From Bacteroidaceae bacterium (lineage in GTDB: Bacteria; Bacteroidota; Bacteroidia; Bacteroidales; Bacteroidaceae), in assembly GCA_017645655.1 (NCBI GenBank), contig JAGCNZ010000111.1:1-36425 (forward strand): DNA of 36,425 bases, given 5' to 3'. Under the pieces are notes generated by a model, which searched no databases, was not told the origin of the DNA, and saw nothing but the letters and a program-made list of their open reading frames with translations. The position numbers were made by a program, and so were the translations under genes. How positions within the stretch are numbered: position 1 is the stretch's first letter; the number at the start of each line of letters is the position of its first letter. Shown here in pieces: positions 9,001 to 17,400 of the stretch.

Positions 9001-9761
9001 GCTACGGTATGCAGTTCCAGCAGACTCAAATGGAGGCACAGTTCTCGCTCTTCGGCATGGATTCCATCGAGTTGAACAAGCCCACAGTGCCCGATGCAGA
9101 GGAATGGACTGCCCTGGAGCGCCTGAACAAGGAGCGTTCGCTGGTGGGCATCTACCTTTCTGCTCATCCGCTGGACGAGTACTACGTCATCCTGCAGAAC
9201 GTCTGCAACATGAAGATGGCTGATATGGAGTACCTGACAGCCTATGCCGGACAGACCGTTCGGCTGGGCGGCATTGTCACCGCCGTTCGCTCCGGCACCA
9301 CACAGAAAGGGAAGCCTTTTGGCGTGGCGACTGTCGAGGACTTCAGCGGCACGGGTCAGATAGCGCTCTTTGGCGACAGTTGGGTGAAATGGGGAGCTTA
9401 TCTGTGTGTCGACCGCTCTGTGCTCATCACTGGCAACATCGAGAAGAATCGTTTCAGGGACGACAGCTACGAGCTTCGAGTGGGGCACATCGACTGGCTT
9501 GCCGATGTGAGCGACAAGGTGATAGAGCGTATCACGATTGCCGTCAACGTGAATGCCTTGAACCAGGACGACGTGGAGATGCTGACATCCTATGCCGAGG
9601 AGAATCCGGGCAACACGGCGATGCAACTTGTCTTCGTCGATGCCACGAATCCTCACAACCAGCTCCGAATGAACTCGCACAAGCACCGCATCAAGGTGAC
9701 GCGGCAGTTCCTGAACGACATTGAGAATAGCGACGCGCTTTCATACAGTATAAACAATTAA
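6042..9761 (+). CDS. dnaE: DNA polymerase III subunit alpha
   Basis: The catalytic subunit of the replicative polymerase. The 1239-residue protein opens with a PHP domain (HVHSQYSLLDG from residue 8, DHGNMFG near 44). The polymerase catalytic aspartates lie in PDIDTDFDDDGRG near 470-482, preceded by GPGRGSAAGS. The finger region follows with QFESAGMRKYL and NALYRPGPMEYI. A helix-hairpin-helix segment (YGLTAIKGLGEAAV) is near 902, and an OB fold (GQTVRLGGIVTAVRSG) near 1070. This is the DnaE1 arrangement; no PolC-type internal exonuclease is seen. The start is the first ATG after the -7 box. trxA follows 13 bases after the stop. Confidence 0.97.
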   Translation: MEDFVHLHVHSQYSLLDGQSSIKGMVDKAIADGMRGMALTDHGNMFGAKELYDYCKTVNEKREKKGLDPFKPIFGCEMYVARGGDKSVREGGKENQSGWHLIVLAKNLKGYHNLIKLVSRSWVDGFYQRPRTDRKDLELFHEGLIISSACVGGEVPQKIMNGDTKGAEEAIKWFHDIWGDDYYLELQRHEVTNPMQVANRTFYEAQQKVNPVLIDLARKHGIKLICTNDSHFLNEDDAEAHDLLLCLSTGRDLDDPNRMRYSKQEWFKTKAEMNAIFGDQPEALANTCELLDKVEMYDLESNAIMPFFPIPEEFGTEELWRQKFSEEDLFKEFTCDENGEHPLPKKEAKKKIEKLGGIDKLYRIKFEADYLAKLAYEGAERLYPMPLSKEIDERIRFELHVMKTMGFPGYFLIVQDFINSARNELGVWVGPGRGSAAGSVVAYCLGITRLDPLKYDLLFERFLNPDRISLPDIDTDFDDDGRGKVLQWVMDKYGAENCAHIITYGKMAAKNSIKDVGRVEKVPLSVVNAWCKAMPDRLPDGKKPVLENYIEATPELKEAKFSRDKKEADTIKYALKLEGTVRNTGIHACGFIICRDPISDHVPVSTADDPDFPDRKTAVTQYDGHVIESTGLIKMDFLGLKTLSQLKEACRIVKEAHGIDIDLDNIPIDDPLTYKLYQEGKTVGTFQFESAGMRKYLKELHPTVFEDLIAMNALYRPGPMEYIPRFIRRKNGQEDITYDLPACEEYLRDTYGITVYQEQVMLLARKLAGFTRGESDNLRKAMGKKKKDIVDEMKPKFIEGGTKNGHDPKILEKIWSDWEKFASYAFNKSHAACYSWVSYQTAYMKAHYPAEFMAALLTRGKDDVKEVTKLLEECHAMKIEVLGPDVNESHRDFGVNDRQQIRYGLTAIKGLGEAAVQAIVDEREKNGPFSDIFNFVERVNLTSIKRNGMECLALSGAFDTITAGSIRREQFVAENQKGDIFLDLLIRYGMQFQQTQMEAQFSLFGMDSIELNKPTVPDAEEWTALERLNKERSLVGIYLSAHPLDEYYVILQNVCNMKMADMEYLTAYAGQTVRLGGIVTAVRSGTTQKGKPFGVATVEDFSGTGQIALFGDSWVKWGAYLCVDRSVLITGNIEKNRFRDDSYELRVGHIDWLADVSDKVIERITIAVNVNALNQDDVEMLTSYAEENPGNTAMQLVFVDATNPHNQLRMNSHKHRIKVTRQFLNDIENSDALSYSINN

Positions 9762-9774
9762 TAAGCATAAGACT

Positions 9775-10089
9775 ATGGCACAAGTAATCAACAGTGGTAA
9801 CTTCGAGGCTCTGGTGGCAACCGGCAAGCCTCTCGTATTGGACTTTTGGGCAACGTGGTGCGGCCCTTGCAAGCGCCTTGCTCCCGTCATCGAGGAACTG
9901 GCAAAGGACTTCGACGGCATGGCCATCGTGGGCAAATGCGACGTGGAAGAAGACGAAGACCTGCCCATGCGCTTTGGTGTGCGCAACATCCCTACCGTCG
10001 TCTTCATTAAGGACGGCAAGGAGGTGGACCGCAGCGTCGGTCTTGTACCCAAGCCCGCTCTCGAAGAGAAGATAAAGGCAATGCTCTGA
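9775..10089 (+). CDS. trxA: Thioredoxin
   Basis: A single-domain cytoplasmic thioredoxin of 104 residues that passes electrons to ribonucleotide reductase, peroxidases and methionine sulfoxide reductases. The redox site WCGPC is at residues 28-32 and is followed by KR. The cis-proline is in NIPTVV, and the C-terminal helix AL-E-KIKAML completes the fold. There is no signal peptide, so it is not a TlpA-like periplasmic protein. It lies between dnaE (13 bases upstream) and a small acidic protein (about 40 bases downstream, across a heptamer repeat), probably in one transcription unit. Confidence 0.95.
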   Translation: MAQVINSGNFEALVATGKPLVLDFWATWCGPCKRLAPVIEELAKDFDGMAIVGKCDVEEDEDLPMRFGVRNIPTVVFIKDGKEVDRSVGLVPKPALEEKIKAML

Positions 10090-10098
10090 TTCCCATCC

Positions 10099-10126
10099 CC
10101 TAATCCCTAATCTCTAATTCCTAATC
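10099..10126 (+). repeat. Heptamer repeat between trxA and the next gene
   Basis: Four tandem 7-bp units, CCTAATC, CCTAATC, TCTAATT and CCTAATC, fill most of the 40-bp gap and end three bases before the next ATG. A purine-rich ribosome binding site is absent. Confidence 0.8.
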
Positions 10127-10129
10127 CGC

Positions 10130-10453
10130 ATGAGTACCTTTGAAGAAGACCTGCTCCTCGATGCTGAGGATGACCGCAAGACGGTCGAGTACATCCGGAA
10201 CTACCTGCCGCAGGAGCTCAAGGAAAAGTTCACGGAAGATGACCTCTACTACTTCATCGACGTTCTTGGCGAGTACTATGTCGATTTGCTCGACAAGCAC
10301 AATGGCGACGAGGACATCGATATCGACGTGGAGGAAGTGGCGAAACATCTTGCAGGGCAAGCCAAGAAGGACAAGATGGGCGACTTCGCTCCCGAAGACC
10401 TCCGCTGGGTTGTGGACGGCGAGCTGGAGTACGGCGAGACTATTGACAATTGA
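10130..10453 (+). CDS. Small acidic protein of unknown function
   Basis: A 107-residue soluble protein that I cannot assign to a named family. It is very acidic, with clusters such as [11 protein letters not shown] near the start and [12 protein letters not shown] around residues 58-69. Predicted helices include the conserved-looking [14 protein letters not shown]. No membrane segment, signal peptide, cysteine motif or nucleotide-binding motif is visible. Proteins of this look follow trxA in other Bacteroidales, as I recall without being able to check. Its last bases run into the octamer-like repeat ahead of cysS. Third-position GC matches its neighbours and the frame is open throughout, so it is a real gene. 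Confidence 0.75.
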   Translation: MSTFEEDLLLDAEDDRKTVEYIRNYLPQELKEKFTEDDLYYFIDVLGEYYVDLLDKHNGDEDIDIDVEEVAKHLAGQAKKDKMGDFAPEDLRWVVDGELEYGETIDN

Positions 10454-10469
10454 AAATTGATGATTTAAT
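10442..10469 (+). repeat. Heptamer repeat overlapping the cysS start
   Basis: Units ATTGACA, ATTGAAA, ATTGATG and ATTTAAT (7 bp each) carry the stop of the acidic-protein gene (TGA at 10451-10453) and run into the cysS ATG at 10468. As at rsmA/fbp, the repeat covers both stop and start. Confidence 0.75.
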
Positions 10470-11967
10470 GGAACAACCCCTATTGATTTATAACACGCTG
10501 AGCCGGCAGAAGGAACTCTTCAAGCCGCTCACCCCGGGTCGCGTCGGGATGTACGTTTGTGGCCCGACAGTTTATGGTGACGCGCACTTGGGGCACGCAC
10601 GGCCTGCCATCACCTTCGACCTGCTTTTCCGCTATCTGCAGCACCTTGGCTACAAGGTTCGCTACGTGCGCAACATCACGGACGTGGGCCATCTCGAACA
10701 CGATGCCGATGAGGGCGAGGACAAGATTGCAAAGAAGGCTCGGCTGGAGCAACTCGAACCGATGGAGGTCGCGCAGTACTACACGAATCGCTTCCACGAG
10801 GCGATGGACGCGCTGGGCTGCTTGCCGCCAAGCATCGAGCCGCATGCCACGGGTCACATCATCGAGCAGCAGGCCCTTGTGCAGCAAATCCTCGACAACG
10901 GCTATGCGTACGAGAGCAACGGAAGCATCTACTTCGACATCGAGAAATACAATAAGGACCATCGCTGGGGCATCCTCTCGGGGCGCGACCTCGAGAACAT
11001 CAAGGACGCGAGCCGCGAGTTGGCAGGAGTCGGCGAGAAGCACAATCAGGCGGATTTCGCTTTGTGGAAAGCCGCACAGCCTGAACATATCATGCGCTGG
11101 CCCAGTCCCTGGAGCGACGGCTTCCCGGGTTGGCACTGCGAATGCACGGCGATGGGACGCAAGTACCTGGGCGAGCACTTCGACATACACGGCGGAGGCA
11201 TGGACCTCATCTTCCCGCACCACGAATGCGAGATTGCGCAGGCAATCGCCAGCCAAGGCAGCCAGATGGTGCACTACTGGATGCACAACAACATGATTAC
11301 CATCGACGGCAAGAAGATGGGCAAGTCCTACAACAACTTCATCACGCTGCCGCAGTTCTTCGCGGGCGACCATCCGCTGCTCTCGCAAGCCTATACGCCC
11401 ATGACCATCCGCTTCTTCATCCTGCAGGCACACTATCGCTCGACCGTCGACTTCGGCAACGAGGCCCTTCAGGCTGCCGAGAAGGGACTGGCACGACTGA
11501 TGGACGGACTGAAGAACCTGCGCCGCCTCCAGGAGGGACAGAAGGTGAAGGGACAGCCGCAGGTGGAGATGAAGTATGTCGACGAACTGCGCGAGAAGCT
11601 TTACGACGCGATGAACGACGACTTGAACTCGCCCATCGTCATCAGCCACCTGTTCGATGCATGCCGCATCATCAACACCTTGACGGACAAGAAGGCGAGC
11701 ATCGCGGCCGAAGTGGCACAGGCGCTCCTCCAACTCATGGAGACGTTCACGACCGACATCCTTGGTCTCCGTCAGGACACAGGCGTGAGCAACAAGGCTC
11801 GCGAGGAGGCGTTCGGAGCCGTCGTGAACATGCTGCTCGAGCAACGTCAGGCAGCAAAGGCTGAGAAGAACTGGGCTTTGAGCGACAAGATACGCGACGA
11901 CCTGGCTGCCCTCGGCTTTGAGGTGAAGGACACGAAGGACGGCTTCAGCTGGACCCTGAACAAGTGA
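10468..11967 (+). CDS. cysS: Cysteinyl-tRNA synthetase
   Basis: A class I aminoacyl-tRNA synthetase that charges tRNA-Cys. The 499-residue protein has the zinc ligand C31 in [15 protein letters not shown], the HIGH-type motif HLGH at residues 40-43, the second cysteine and histidine ligands in WHCECTAM and [10 protein letters not shown], and KMGKS (KMSKS type) at 283-287. The C-terminal DALR-type helical domain is visible in the last 120 residues. I chose ATG 10468 because homologues start close to the LIYNTLSR stretch; an in-frame TTG six codons upstream lies in the heptamer repeat and overlaps the previous gene. It ends before repeat locus C. Confidence 0.95.
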   Translation: MEQPLLIYNTLSRQKELFKPLTPGRVGMYVCGPTVYGDAHLGHARPAITFDLLFRYLQHLGYKVRYVRNITDVGHLEHDADEGEDKIAKKARLEQLEPMEVAQYYTNRFHEAMDALGCLPPSIEPHATGHIIEQQALVQQILDNGYAYESNGSIYFDIEKYNKDHRWGILSGRDLENIKDASRELAGVGEKHNQADFALWKAAQPEHIMRWPSPWSDGFPGWHCECTAMGRKYLGEHFDIHGGGMDLIFPHHECEIAQAIASQGSQMVHYWMHNNMITIDGKKMGKSYNNFITLPQFFAGDHPLLSQAYTPMTIRFFILQAHYRSTVDFGNEALQAAEKGLARLMDGLKNLRRLQEGQKVKGQPQVEMKYVDELREKLYDAMNDDLNSPIVISHLFDACRIINTLTDKKASIAAEVAQALLQLMETFTTDILGLRQDTGVSNKAREEAFGAVVNMLLEQRQAAKAEKNWALSDKIRDDLAALGFEVKDTKDGFSWTLNK

Positions 11968-11985
11968 GTTGAATCACCAGGCAGG

Positions 11986-12120
11986 CGACGCCGTAAAACG
12001 TCACGTGGGTTAATTCAAATTATAACGTGGGTAAAATGAATTTATCACGTGGAATATTTTAAATATCACGTGGGTAAAATCAATTTATCACGTGGGTAGT
12101 TTGAAATTATCACACGTCGC
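11986..12120 (+). repeat. Phased CACGTG array, locus C
   Basis: Hexamers start at 12002, 12024 (AACGTG), 12046, 12067, 12089 and 12111 (CACACG), giving steps of 22, 22, 21, 22 and 22. The 21-bp unit again carries GAATATTTTAAAT. The last unit is followed by TCGCGA, a worn form of the CCGCGT cap. There are no 44-bp hairpin units here. The array fills the gap between convergent cysS and the DUF4294 gene. Confidence 0.9.
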
Positions 12121-12122
12121 GA

Positions 12123-12758
12123 TTATATCTGCCCCGTTTCAACCTGGCGGACCACACGCTCGATGAGCTTGTCTTCCTCCTCCGGATGATACTCTTTCTT
12201 CAGGCTGGCCCGGAACGTCCAGGCAAAGACCTGATAGAACGCGGCACGCGCCGGACCGAGGAACGCCTGCACAATCTCGTAGGAAGACTGATTGCACTCG
12301 CGGTCCACGAGCTTTATGAGTAGCTTTCCCTGCGAGTAGGTGAGCTTCTTCATCTGCGGCGTGTAGGTCTGCTTGATGTCCCGCTCCACCGCACTGATAT
12401 GGGCGCTCTTCTCCTTTTGGGTAGGCAGCATCTCCAGCGTCTCGTATGTCTCGGCAATGAGCTCATTGACCTGTTGGGCGATGGGCAACACCTTCTTCAC
12501 ATTATAGACGAGTCGGTTGTAGGCACGTCGCTGCTTCTCGCTCTTGAAGACCATTGGCGGATAGACCCACAGCTCGGGCAGGAGGTAGCACCACATCGTG
12601 TCGCCGTTCTCCACGATGGGCTTCACGTAGCGGAACCTCTGCAGCTTGAGCTTATAGTTGACCGGCTCCTGCGGCAACAGTTCATCTGCCTCATCCTGAG
12701 CAAAGACACAGGGAGACAGCAGCACCAACAGGCTCAATATAATCGCGTTGCGTATCAT
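12123..12758 (-). CDS. Secreted DUF4294-domain protein
   Basis: A 211-residue exported protein with an N-terminal signal peptide (IILSLLVLLSPCVFA, cleavage likely after CVFAQ). The mature part matches the Bacteroidota family DUF4294 as I remember it: GDTMWCYLLPELWVYPP, then KKVLPIAQ, a helical stretch with TYETLEMLPTQKEK, and KLLIKLVDRECNQSSYE followed by FLGPARAAFYQVFA. The function of the family is unknown. The cysteine at the end of the signal region (SPCVFA) could suggest a lipoprotein, but the flanking residues fit a cleaved signal peptide better. It is transcribed alone from TATTTTTG at 12774-12767 and ends against repeat locus C. Confidence 0.8.
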   Translation of the reverse strand: MIRNAIILSLLVLLSPCVFAQDEADELLPQEPVNYKLKLQRFRYVKPIVENGDTMWCYLLPELWVYPPMVFKSEKQRRAYNRLVYNVKKVLPIAQQVNELIAETYETLEMLPTQKEKSAHISAVERDIKQTYTPQMKKLTYSQGKLLIKLVDRECNQSSYEIVQAFLGPARAAFYQVFAWTFRASLKKEYHPEEEDKLIERVVRQVETGQI

Positions 12759-12766
12759 ATCCGCTG

Positions 12767-12894
12767 CAAAAATACGACTTTTTCATTCATAGTCCATAGT
12801 TCATCGTTCATAATTATGTTTTTTTAATTCTTTGACAGCTGGCTTTAATTATGAATTATGAATTATGACTTATGAATTTTAATTCGTACCTTTG
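12767..12894. promoter_or_regulatory. Divergent promoters with two heptamer arrays
   Basis: The minus-strand -7 box TATTTTTG (12774-12767) serves the DUF4294 gene, and the plus-strand -7 box TACCTTTG (12887-12894) serves the radical SAM gene. Each is preceded, where a -33 box would lie, by a heptamer array instead: TTCATAG-type units at 12786-12813 and AATTATG-type units at 12847-12881. I saw no TTTG at the expected distance for either gene. Confidence 0.6.
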
Positions 12895-12924
12895 CACCCG
12901 TTAAGGTGCAAAGAAACGAAACAC

Positions 12925-13701
12925 ATGAGCACAATCATCTACGATTCGCCTGTCTTCGGGCCCATCCACAGCCGCCGGCTGGGCATCTCCCTCGGCATCA
13001 ATCTGCTGCCGAAAGGCGGCAAGGTGTGCAGCTTCGACTGTATCTATTGCGAGTGCGGCCTGAACAAAGAGCGTCGCACAAAGAACCCGTTGCCTACCGT
13101 GGAAGAAGTCGTCGATGGCCTCGAAAGCAAGCTCCAGGAACTGAAGGCAGAGGGCATCGTGCCCGACGTGCTTACTTTCGCCGGAAACGGCGAGCCGACC
13201 TTGCATCCGCATTTCCCCGAGATAGTCGACAGAGTGCGTCAGGTCAGGGACATCTACTGCCCGTCGGCAAAGATGAGCATCCTCTCGAACGCCACACAGA
13301 TACGCCGGCCCGAGATTCGCGAAGCGCTCCTCCACTTCGACAACAACATCCTCAAGCTCGACACCGTCAGTCCCATATATATAAATAATGTGGACCGTCC
13401 GCAGGGACACTACGACGTGGAGGAACAAATCGCCTGCCTCGCACTCTTCCAAGGCAAGTGCATCATCCAGACCATGCTCATGCAGGGCGAGTACGAAGGC
13501 CGAAGCGTCTGCAATACCGGCGAGGAATACATTGTCCCCTACCTCGACGCCCTGGCTCGCATCAAACCTCGCTCCGTCATGCTCTACACGCTTGACCGCG
13601 AGACACCCGTCGCCGGCCTCAAGAAAGCTGCGCCCGAAGCAATGCAAGCCATCGCGGACCGCATCCGCCAGCTCGGCATCGAAGTATCTGTCAGTTGCTG
13701 A
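12925..13701 (+). CDS. Radical SAM protein (COG0731-like)
   Basis: A 258-residue radical SAM enzyme. The cluster-binding cysteines are C35, C39 and C42 in CSFDCIYC, the canonical CX3CX2C spacing. A GNGEPTLHP motif near residue 90 provides the GGE-like SAM contact. The family is related to the TYW1-like Fe-S oxidoreductases of COG0731, but lacks the flavodoxin domain, and the reaction is unknown. No C-terminal SPASM cysteines are evident, only a terminal VSVSC. I chose ATG 12925, giving MSTIIYDSPVFGPIHSRRLG, because homologues start there; an upstream alternative begins in the promoter. The gene stands alone and converges on trkH across repeat locus D. Confidence 0.85.
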   Translation: MSTIIYDSPVFGPIHSRRLGISLGINLLPKGGKVCSFDCIYCECGLNKERRTKNPLPTVEEVVDGLESKLQELKAEGIVPDVLTFAGNGEPTLHPHFPEIVDRVRQVRDIYCPSAKMSILSNATQIRRPEIREALLHFDNNILKLDTVSPIYINNVDRPQGHYDVEEQIACLALFQGKCIIQTMLMQGEYEGRSVCNTGEEYIVPYLDALARIKPRSVMLYTLDRETPVAGLKKAAPEAMQAIADRIRQLGIEVSVSC

Positions 13702-13828
13702 TGCCATCCACAAAATGACTGGCTACGTCCGAAATGTCCTCTGCACTGCACTCCCCTCTCCCTCCGCAAGGTCTATGAATACGACCTCCCGACCTCTGCC
13801 GGCAAGACCTGCAGGGTAAAAACGGAAA

Positions 13829-13941
13829 GATAACGTGGGATAATTGAATTTATCACGTGGGTAAAATCAAATTATTACGTGGAATATTTCAAATATCACG
13901 TGGGTAAAATGAATTTATCACGTGGGTCATTTGAAAACGTA
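13829..13941 (+). repeat. Phased CACGTG array, locus D
   Basis: Hexamers start at 13832 (AACGTG), 13854, 13876 (TACGTG), 13897 and 13919, with steps of 22, 22, 21 and 22. The 21-bp unit carries GAATATTTCAAAT. The terminal unit at about 13941 has decayed beyond recognition. The 127 bp between the radical SAM stop and the array holds nothing I can name. It lies between convergent genes. Confidence 0.88.
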
Positions 13942-13975
13942 GGCAGACAAACTTCAAAATCAGGAACGGAACGCT

Positions 13976-15448
13976 CTATTTCCTATCCTTCCAGTAGTTC
14001 GGCATGAACAGGAAGAGAACGGTGAAAATCTCAAGGCGGCCGAGGAGCATATAGGCACTCATGAGCCATTTGCCTGAGGCGGGGACGTTGGCGAAGGTGC
14101 ATGCGGGACCTGTGGCGCCTGTGGCGGGACCTACATTACTCAGCATGCTGATGCTGCTGCCAAGTGCTGTGTCGACGTCGGCACCGAGCAGAGAGTAGCA
14201 GGTCATCGCGATGACTACCAAGAGGAAATAGATGAAGACAAAGATGAGAGCCTGCCGCACTTTATGGTCTGGCACGATTTGTTTGTTGACGCGGACACCG
14301 AGGACGGCTCTGGGATGCAGCATCTGGATGAGTTCATTGAAGGCGCTCTTGGCACAGATGATAATCCTGATGACCTTTATGCCACCTGCCGTGCTGCCTG
14401 CACACGAGCCAATTGCCATGATGACGACTGTCGGCATCCAGAACGAGGCTCCCCATGCCACATAATCAAACTTCTGTGCCGAGAAGCCGGTGCTCGTCGC
14501 AACGCTGCTCACATGGAATAGTGCCGAGCGGAACGACTCTTCGAAGCCCTTCGGCAGCAATGGGTCGGCACTCTCTGGAACAGGGGCGAAGTAGAAGAGC
14601 AGCATGAACACAACGACTGCGATGCCTATGTAGGAGAGGAAGACGCGCACCTCTTCGTTCTGGAAGAGCACGCGGTTGCGGCGAATGGTCATGTAGTAGT
14701 AGAGCGAGAAGTTGATGCTGCTCACCACCATGAACATGCTGGCAACGTACTCGATGTAGCCGCTGCGGAAGTACGCGATGCTGTCGGAATGCGTGCTAAA
14801 GCCGCCGGTAGCGATGGTGGTGAACGCGTGGCAGACTGCGTCGTAGAGGTTCATCGGTCCGAGCCAGTAGCAGAAAGCACAGGCACTGGTCAGGACGAGA
14901 TATATCAGGAGCACCCGTCGTGCCGTGGCACCTATCTTTGGTCGCAACTTGTCGAGTCCCAAGCCTGTTATCTCAGCCGAGTAGATGTTGCTGTTCTTCA
15001 TCTCATAGACGGGGATGAGGGCAAACGAGAAGACCACGATGCCGAGGCCTCCAATCCATTGTGTAATGGCTCGCCAGAAGAGCAAGCCTTTCGGCAGGGT
15101 GTCTATCTCTGTGATGCAAGTGGCGCCCGTCGTGGTGAAGCCGCTCATGGTCTCAAAGAAAGCGCTCGACAAATCCATGTCTGTCAGGTAGAGGAACGGC
15201 ACCATGCCGATTGCGGAGAATATAATCCAAGAGAGTGAGACGATGAGAAAATTGTCGGCACGGCGCATGCGCTTGTTCTCGTCCCTGCGGCTCAGGAAGA
15301 TGCAGAACGAGCCAACTGCTATCGTGCCCAGTGCCGTGAGCAGAAAGCAAAGCCAGTCGGACTCGTCGTTCAGAATGGCGACGAGCATGGAGAGCAGCAG
15401 GAAGAAACTCTCCATGACGATGAGCATGCCGAGGATTCCTTTCTTCAT
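13976..15448 (-). CDS. trkH: Trk/Ktr-type potassium transporter membrane subunit
   Basis: The ion-conducting subunit of a Trk/Ktr potassium uptake system in the inner membrane. The 490-residue protein has the four-fold M1-P-M2 architecture, and the filter loops are visible as TTTGATC, TIATGGFST, VATSTGFSA and NVGPATGATGP, each with the conserved glycine. The charged start MKKGILGMLI leads straight into the first membrane helix. Its usual partner, the cytoplasmic NAD-binding TrkA, is not in the window, so it must be encoded elsewhere. It follows nadB by 34 bases on the same strand and may be co-transcribed, with a heptamer repeat in the junction. Confidence 0.92.
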   Translation of the reverse strand: MKKGILGMLIVMESFFLLLSMLVAILNDESDWLCFLLTALGTIAVGSFCIFLSRRDENKRMRRADNFLIVSLSWIIFSAIGMVPFLYLTDMDLSSAFFETMSGFTTTGATCITEIDTLPKGLLFWRAITQWIGGLGIVVFSFALIPVYEMKNSNIYSAEITGLGLDKLRPKIGATARRVLLIYLVLTSACAFCYWLGPMNLYDAVCHAFTTIATGGFSTHSDSIAYFRSGYIEYVASMFMVVSSINFSLYYYMTIRRNRVLFQNEEVRVFLSYIGIAVVVFMLLFYFAPVPESADPLLPKGFEESFRSALFHVSSVATSTGFSAQKFDYVAWGASFWMPTVVIMAIGSCAGSTAGGIKVIRIIICAKSAFNELIQMLHPRAVLGVRVNKQIVPDHKVRQALIFVFIYFLLVVIAMTCYSLLGADVDTALGSSISMLSNVGPATGATGPACTFANVPASGKWLMSAYMLLGRLEIFTVLFLFMPNYWKDRK

Positions 15449-15453
15449 CTCAC

Positions 15454-15482
15454 ATTTACCATTTGGTCATTTACCATTTAGC
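15454..15482 (+). repeat. Heptamer repeat in the nadB-trkH junction
   Basis: Units ATTTACC, ATTTGGT, CATTTACC and ATTTAGC (7 or 8 bp) occupy almost the whole 34-bp gap between the nadB stop and the trkH start, where the trkH ribosome-binding site would be. Confidence 0.7.
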
Positions 15483-17075
15483 TTAATTCTTCTTGTCCAA
15501 CGCGTGCTTGGCGTAGTCTATTGTATAGTGCAGGCCGCGGCTCTCCTTGCGCTCGAGGGCCTGTCGCGTGATGAGGTAGCCCACGTTTATCATGTTGCGG
15601 AGCTCGCAGATGTCTTTCGTGGGTTTGACGCGCTTGAAGAGATGCTCCGTCTCTTCGTACAGGAGATCGAGTCGCTCCCAGGCGCGGTGCAGACGAAGGT
15701 CGCTGCGAACGATGCCGACGTAGGTGCTCATGATCTGGTTCACCTCCTTGACGTCTTGCGCGATGAGGACTTTCTCCTCGTTCGTCATGGTGCCTTCGTC
15801 GTTCCATTCGGGCACCTTGTCGTTGTAGTCGTACTGGTCGATGACTTCAAGCGAGTGACGTGCTGCTGCGTCGGCATAGACGACGGCTTCGATGAGCGAG
15901 TTGCTGGCCAGTCGGTTGCCGCCGTGCAGTCCGGTGCAGGAGCATTCGCCGACGGCATAAAGACGCCTGATGCTGCTTTGTCCGTCGAGGTCGACCTTGA
16001 TGCCGCCGCACATGTAGTGCGCGCTGGGCGCCACGGGGATGTACTGCTTCGTGATGTCGATGCCGATACTAAGGCATTTGGCGTAGATGTTGGGGAAGTG
16101 ATGTTTCGTTTCCTCCGGGTCTTTGTGGGTGACGTCGAGGCAGACGTGGTCCAATCCATGTATCTTCATCTCGCGGTCTATCGCGCGAGCCACGATGTCG
16201 CGGGGTGCCAGGGAGAGCCGTTCGTCGTATTTCTGCATGAATTCTTCCCCGTTTGGCAGCCTGAGAATGCCGCCATAGCCGCGCATCGCTTCTGTGATGA
16301 GATAGGCGGGATGCGTTTCCTGAGGGTTGTAGAGCACTGTCGGGTGGAACTGCACGAACTCCATATCCTGCACTTTTCCCTTGGCACGATAGACCATGGC
16401 TATGCCGTCGCCGGTCGCGATGTTAGGGTTGGAGGTGGTGGCATATATGGCTCCGGTGCCTCCTGTCGCCATAAGCGTGACCTTACTAAGGTAGGTGTCC
16501 ACCTTGCCGGTCTTGGGATTGAGGACGTAGGCTCCGTAGCATTCGATGTCTGGCGTGCGGCGAGTGACGCGGATGCCGAGGTGGTGCTGAGTGATGATCT
16601 CGACCGCAAAGTGGTGTTCCAGCACTTCGATGTTGGGGTTCTGGCGCACCGCAGCCATCAGTCCGCGCTGTATCTCGGCTCCGGTATCGTCGGCATGATG
16701 GAGGATGCGGAACTCCGAGTGGCCTCCTTCGCGATGCAGATCGAACTCGCCATCCTCTTTCTTATCGAAGTTGACGCCCCACTTGACGAGGTCTCTGATG
16801 CCCTGCGGCGCATTGCGCACCACTTGTTCCACGGCAGCGGGGTCGCTGATGTAGTCGCCCGCAACCATAGTGTCTTCTATGTGCTTCTCGAAGTTATCGA
16901 CGAGCAGGTTGGTGACGGATGCTATGCCGCCCTGCGCCTTCGCCGTATTTGCCTCTTCGAGGGTCGTCTTGCAAATGAGGGTAACCTTTCCCTTCCCTGC
17001 GTTCGCCACCTTCAGCGCATAGCTCATTCCGGCCACACCACTGCCTATAATCAGGAATTCACTCTTCTTAATCAT
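15483..17075 (-). CDS. nadB: L-aspartate oxidase
   Basis: FAD enzyme that oxidises L-aspartate to iminoaspartate, the first step of de novo NAD synthesis; nadA in this window does the second step. The 530-residue protein opens with the FAD-binding GSGVAGMSYALK. GGTGAIY, QFHPTVLY and ITEAMRGYGG are typical of the succinate dehydrogenase / L-aspartate oxidase flavoprotein family. HYMCGGIKVD and the GLHGGNRLASNSL stretch fix it as NadB rather than SdhA, as does the lack of a neighbouring iron-sulfur subunit. A C-terminal helical domain follows. The promoter is clear (17112-17142). nadA lies about 15 kb away. Confidence 0.93.
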   Translation of the reverse strand: MIKKSEFLIIGSGVAGMSYALKVANAGKGKVTLICKTTLEEANTAKAQGGIASVTNLLVDNFEKHIEDTMVAGDYISDPAAVEQVVRNAPQGIRDLVKWGVNFDKKEDGEFDLHREGGHSEFRILHHADDTGAEIQRGLMAAVRQNPNIEVLEHHFAVEIITQHHLGIRVTRRTPDIECYGAYVLNPKTGKVDTYLSKVTLMATGGTGAIYATTSNPNIATGDGIAMVYRAKGKVQDMEFVQFHPTVLYNPQETHPAYLITEAMRGYGGILRLPNGEEFMQKYDERLSLAPRDIVARAIDREMKIHGLDHVCLDVTHKDPEETKHHFPNIYAKCLSIGIDITKQYIPVAPSAHYMCGGIKVDLDGQSSIRRLYAVGECSCTGLHGGNRLASNSLIEAVVYADAAARHSLEVIDQYDYNDKVPEWNDEGTMTNEEKVLIAQDVKEVNQIMSTYVGIVRSDLRLHRAWERLDLLYEETEHLFKRVKPTKDICELRNMINVGYLITRQALERKESRGLHYTIDYAKHALDKKN

Positions 17076-17111
17076 GACCTGTTACACTTGGATTTTACTC
17101 TTTTGACGGCG

Positions 17112-17142
17112 CAAATTTACGAATTACCCAGCGAACGACAAA
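17112..17142 (-). promoter_or_regulatory. nadB promoter
   Basis: Minus strand: TTTG at 17142-17139, 19-bp spacer, then TAAATTTG at 17119-17112. Good match to the Bacteroidota consensus. The leader to the nadB start is about 30 bases, too short for a riboswitch. Confidence 0.7.
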
Positions 17143-17188
17143 AGAAAAACCATTTTTTCTTTTACTATGTGGGCAGGAGCGATTCCAA

Positions 17189-17325
17189 ACGCAGCACGCG
17201 TCGTTTTCAAATGACCCACGTGATAAATTAAATTTACCCACGTGATAATTTCATTTTACCCACGTAATATTTAAAATATTCCACGTAATAATTTCATTTT
17301 ACCCACGTGACGTTTTCCTGCCCTG
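17189..17325 (-). repeat. Phased CACGTG array, locus E (reverse orientation)
   Basis: Hexamers start at 17195 (CACGCG), 17217, 17239, 17261 (CACGTA), 17282 (CACGTA) and 17304, giving steps of 22, 22, 22, 21 and 22. The 21-bp unit contains AATATTTAAAATATT. Read on the minus strand, the array ends in a CGCGTG-CTGCGT cap, as at locus G. This is one of two arrays in a divergent gap (nadB / metH). Confidence 0.9.
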
Positions 17326-17400
17326 CCTGCCACGTACCGATATTTTGAATTATATAATTCTGAATACTGAATTATATGTCGTACCTTTGAGGACAAGCCT

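Noticed and set aside
13702-13826. In-frame extension of the radical SAM gene past its TGA (about 40 codons)
   Set aside because: An open stretch this long is not unusual by chance, the normal end fits the family, and there is no sign of a selenocysteine or readthrough signal.
15204-17231. 675-codon open frame on the plus strand
   Set aside because: Antisense shadow of nadB and the start of trkH, both of which have unmistakable family motifs; typical of GC-rich third positions.
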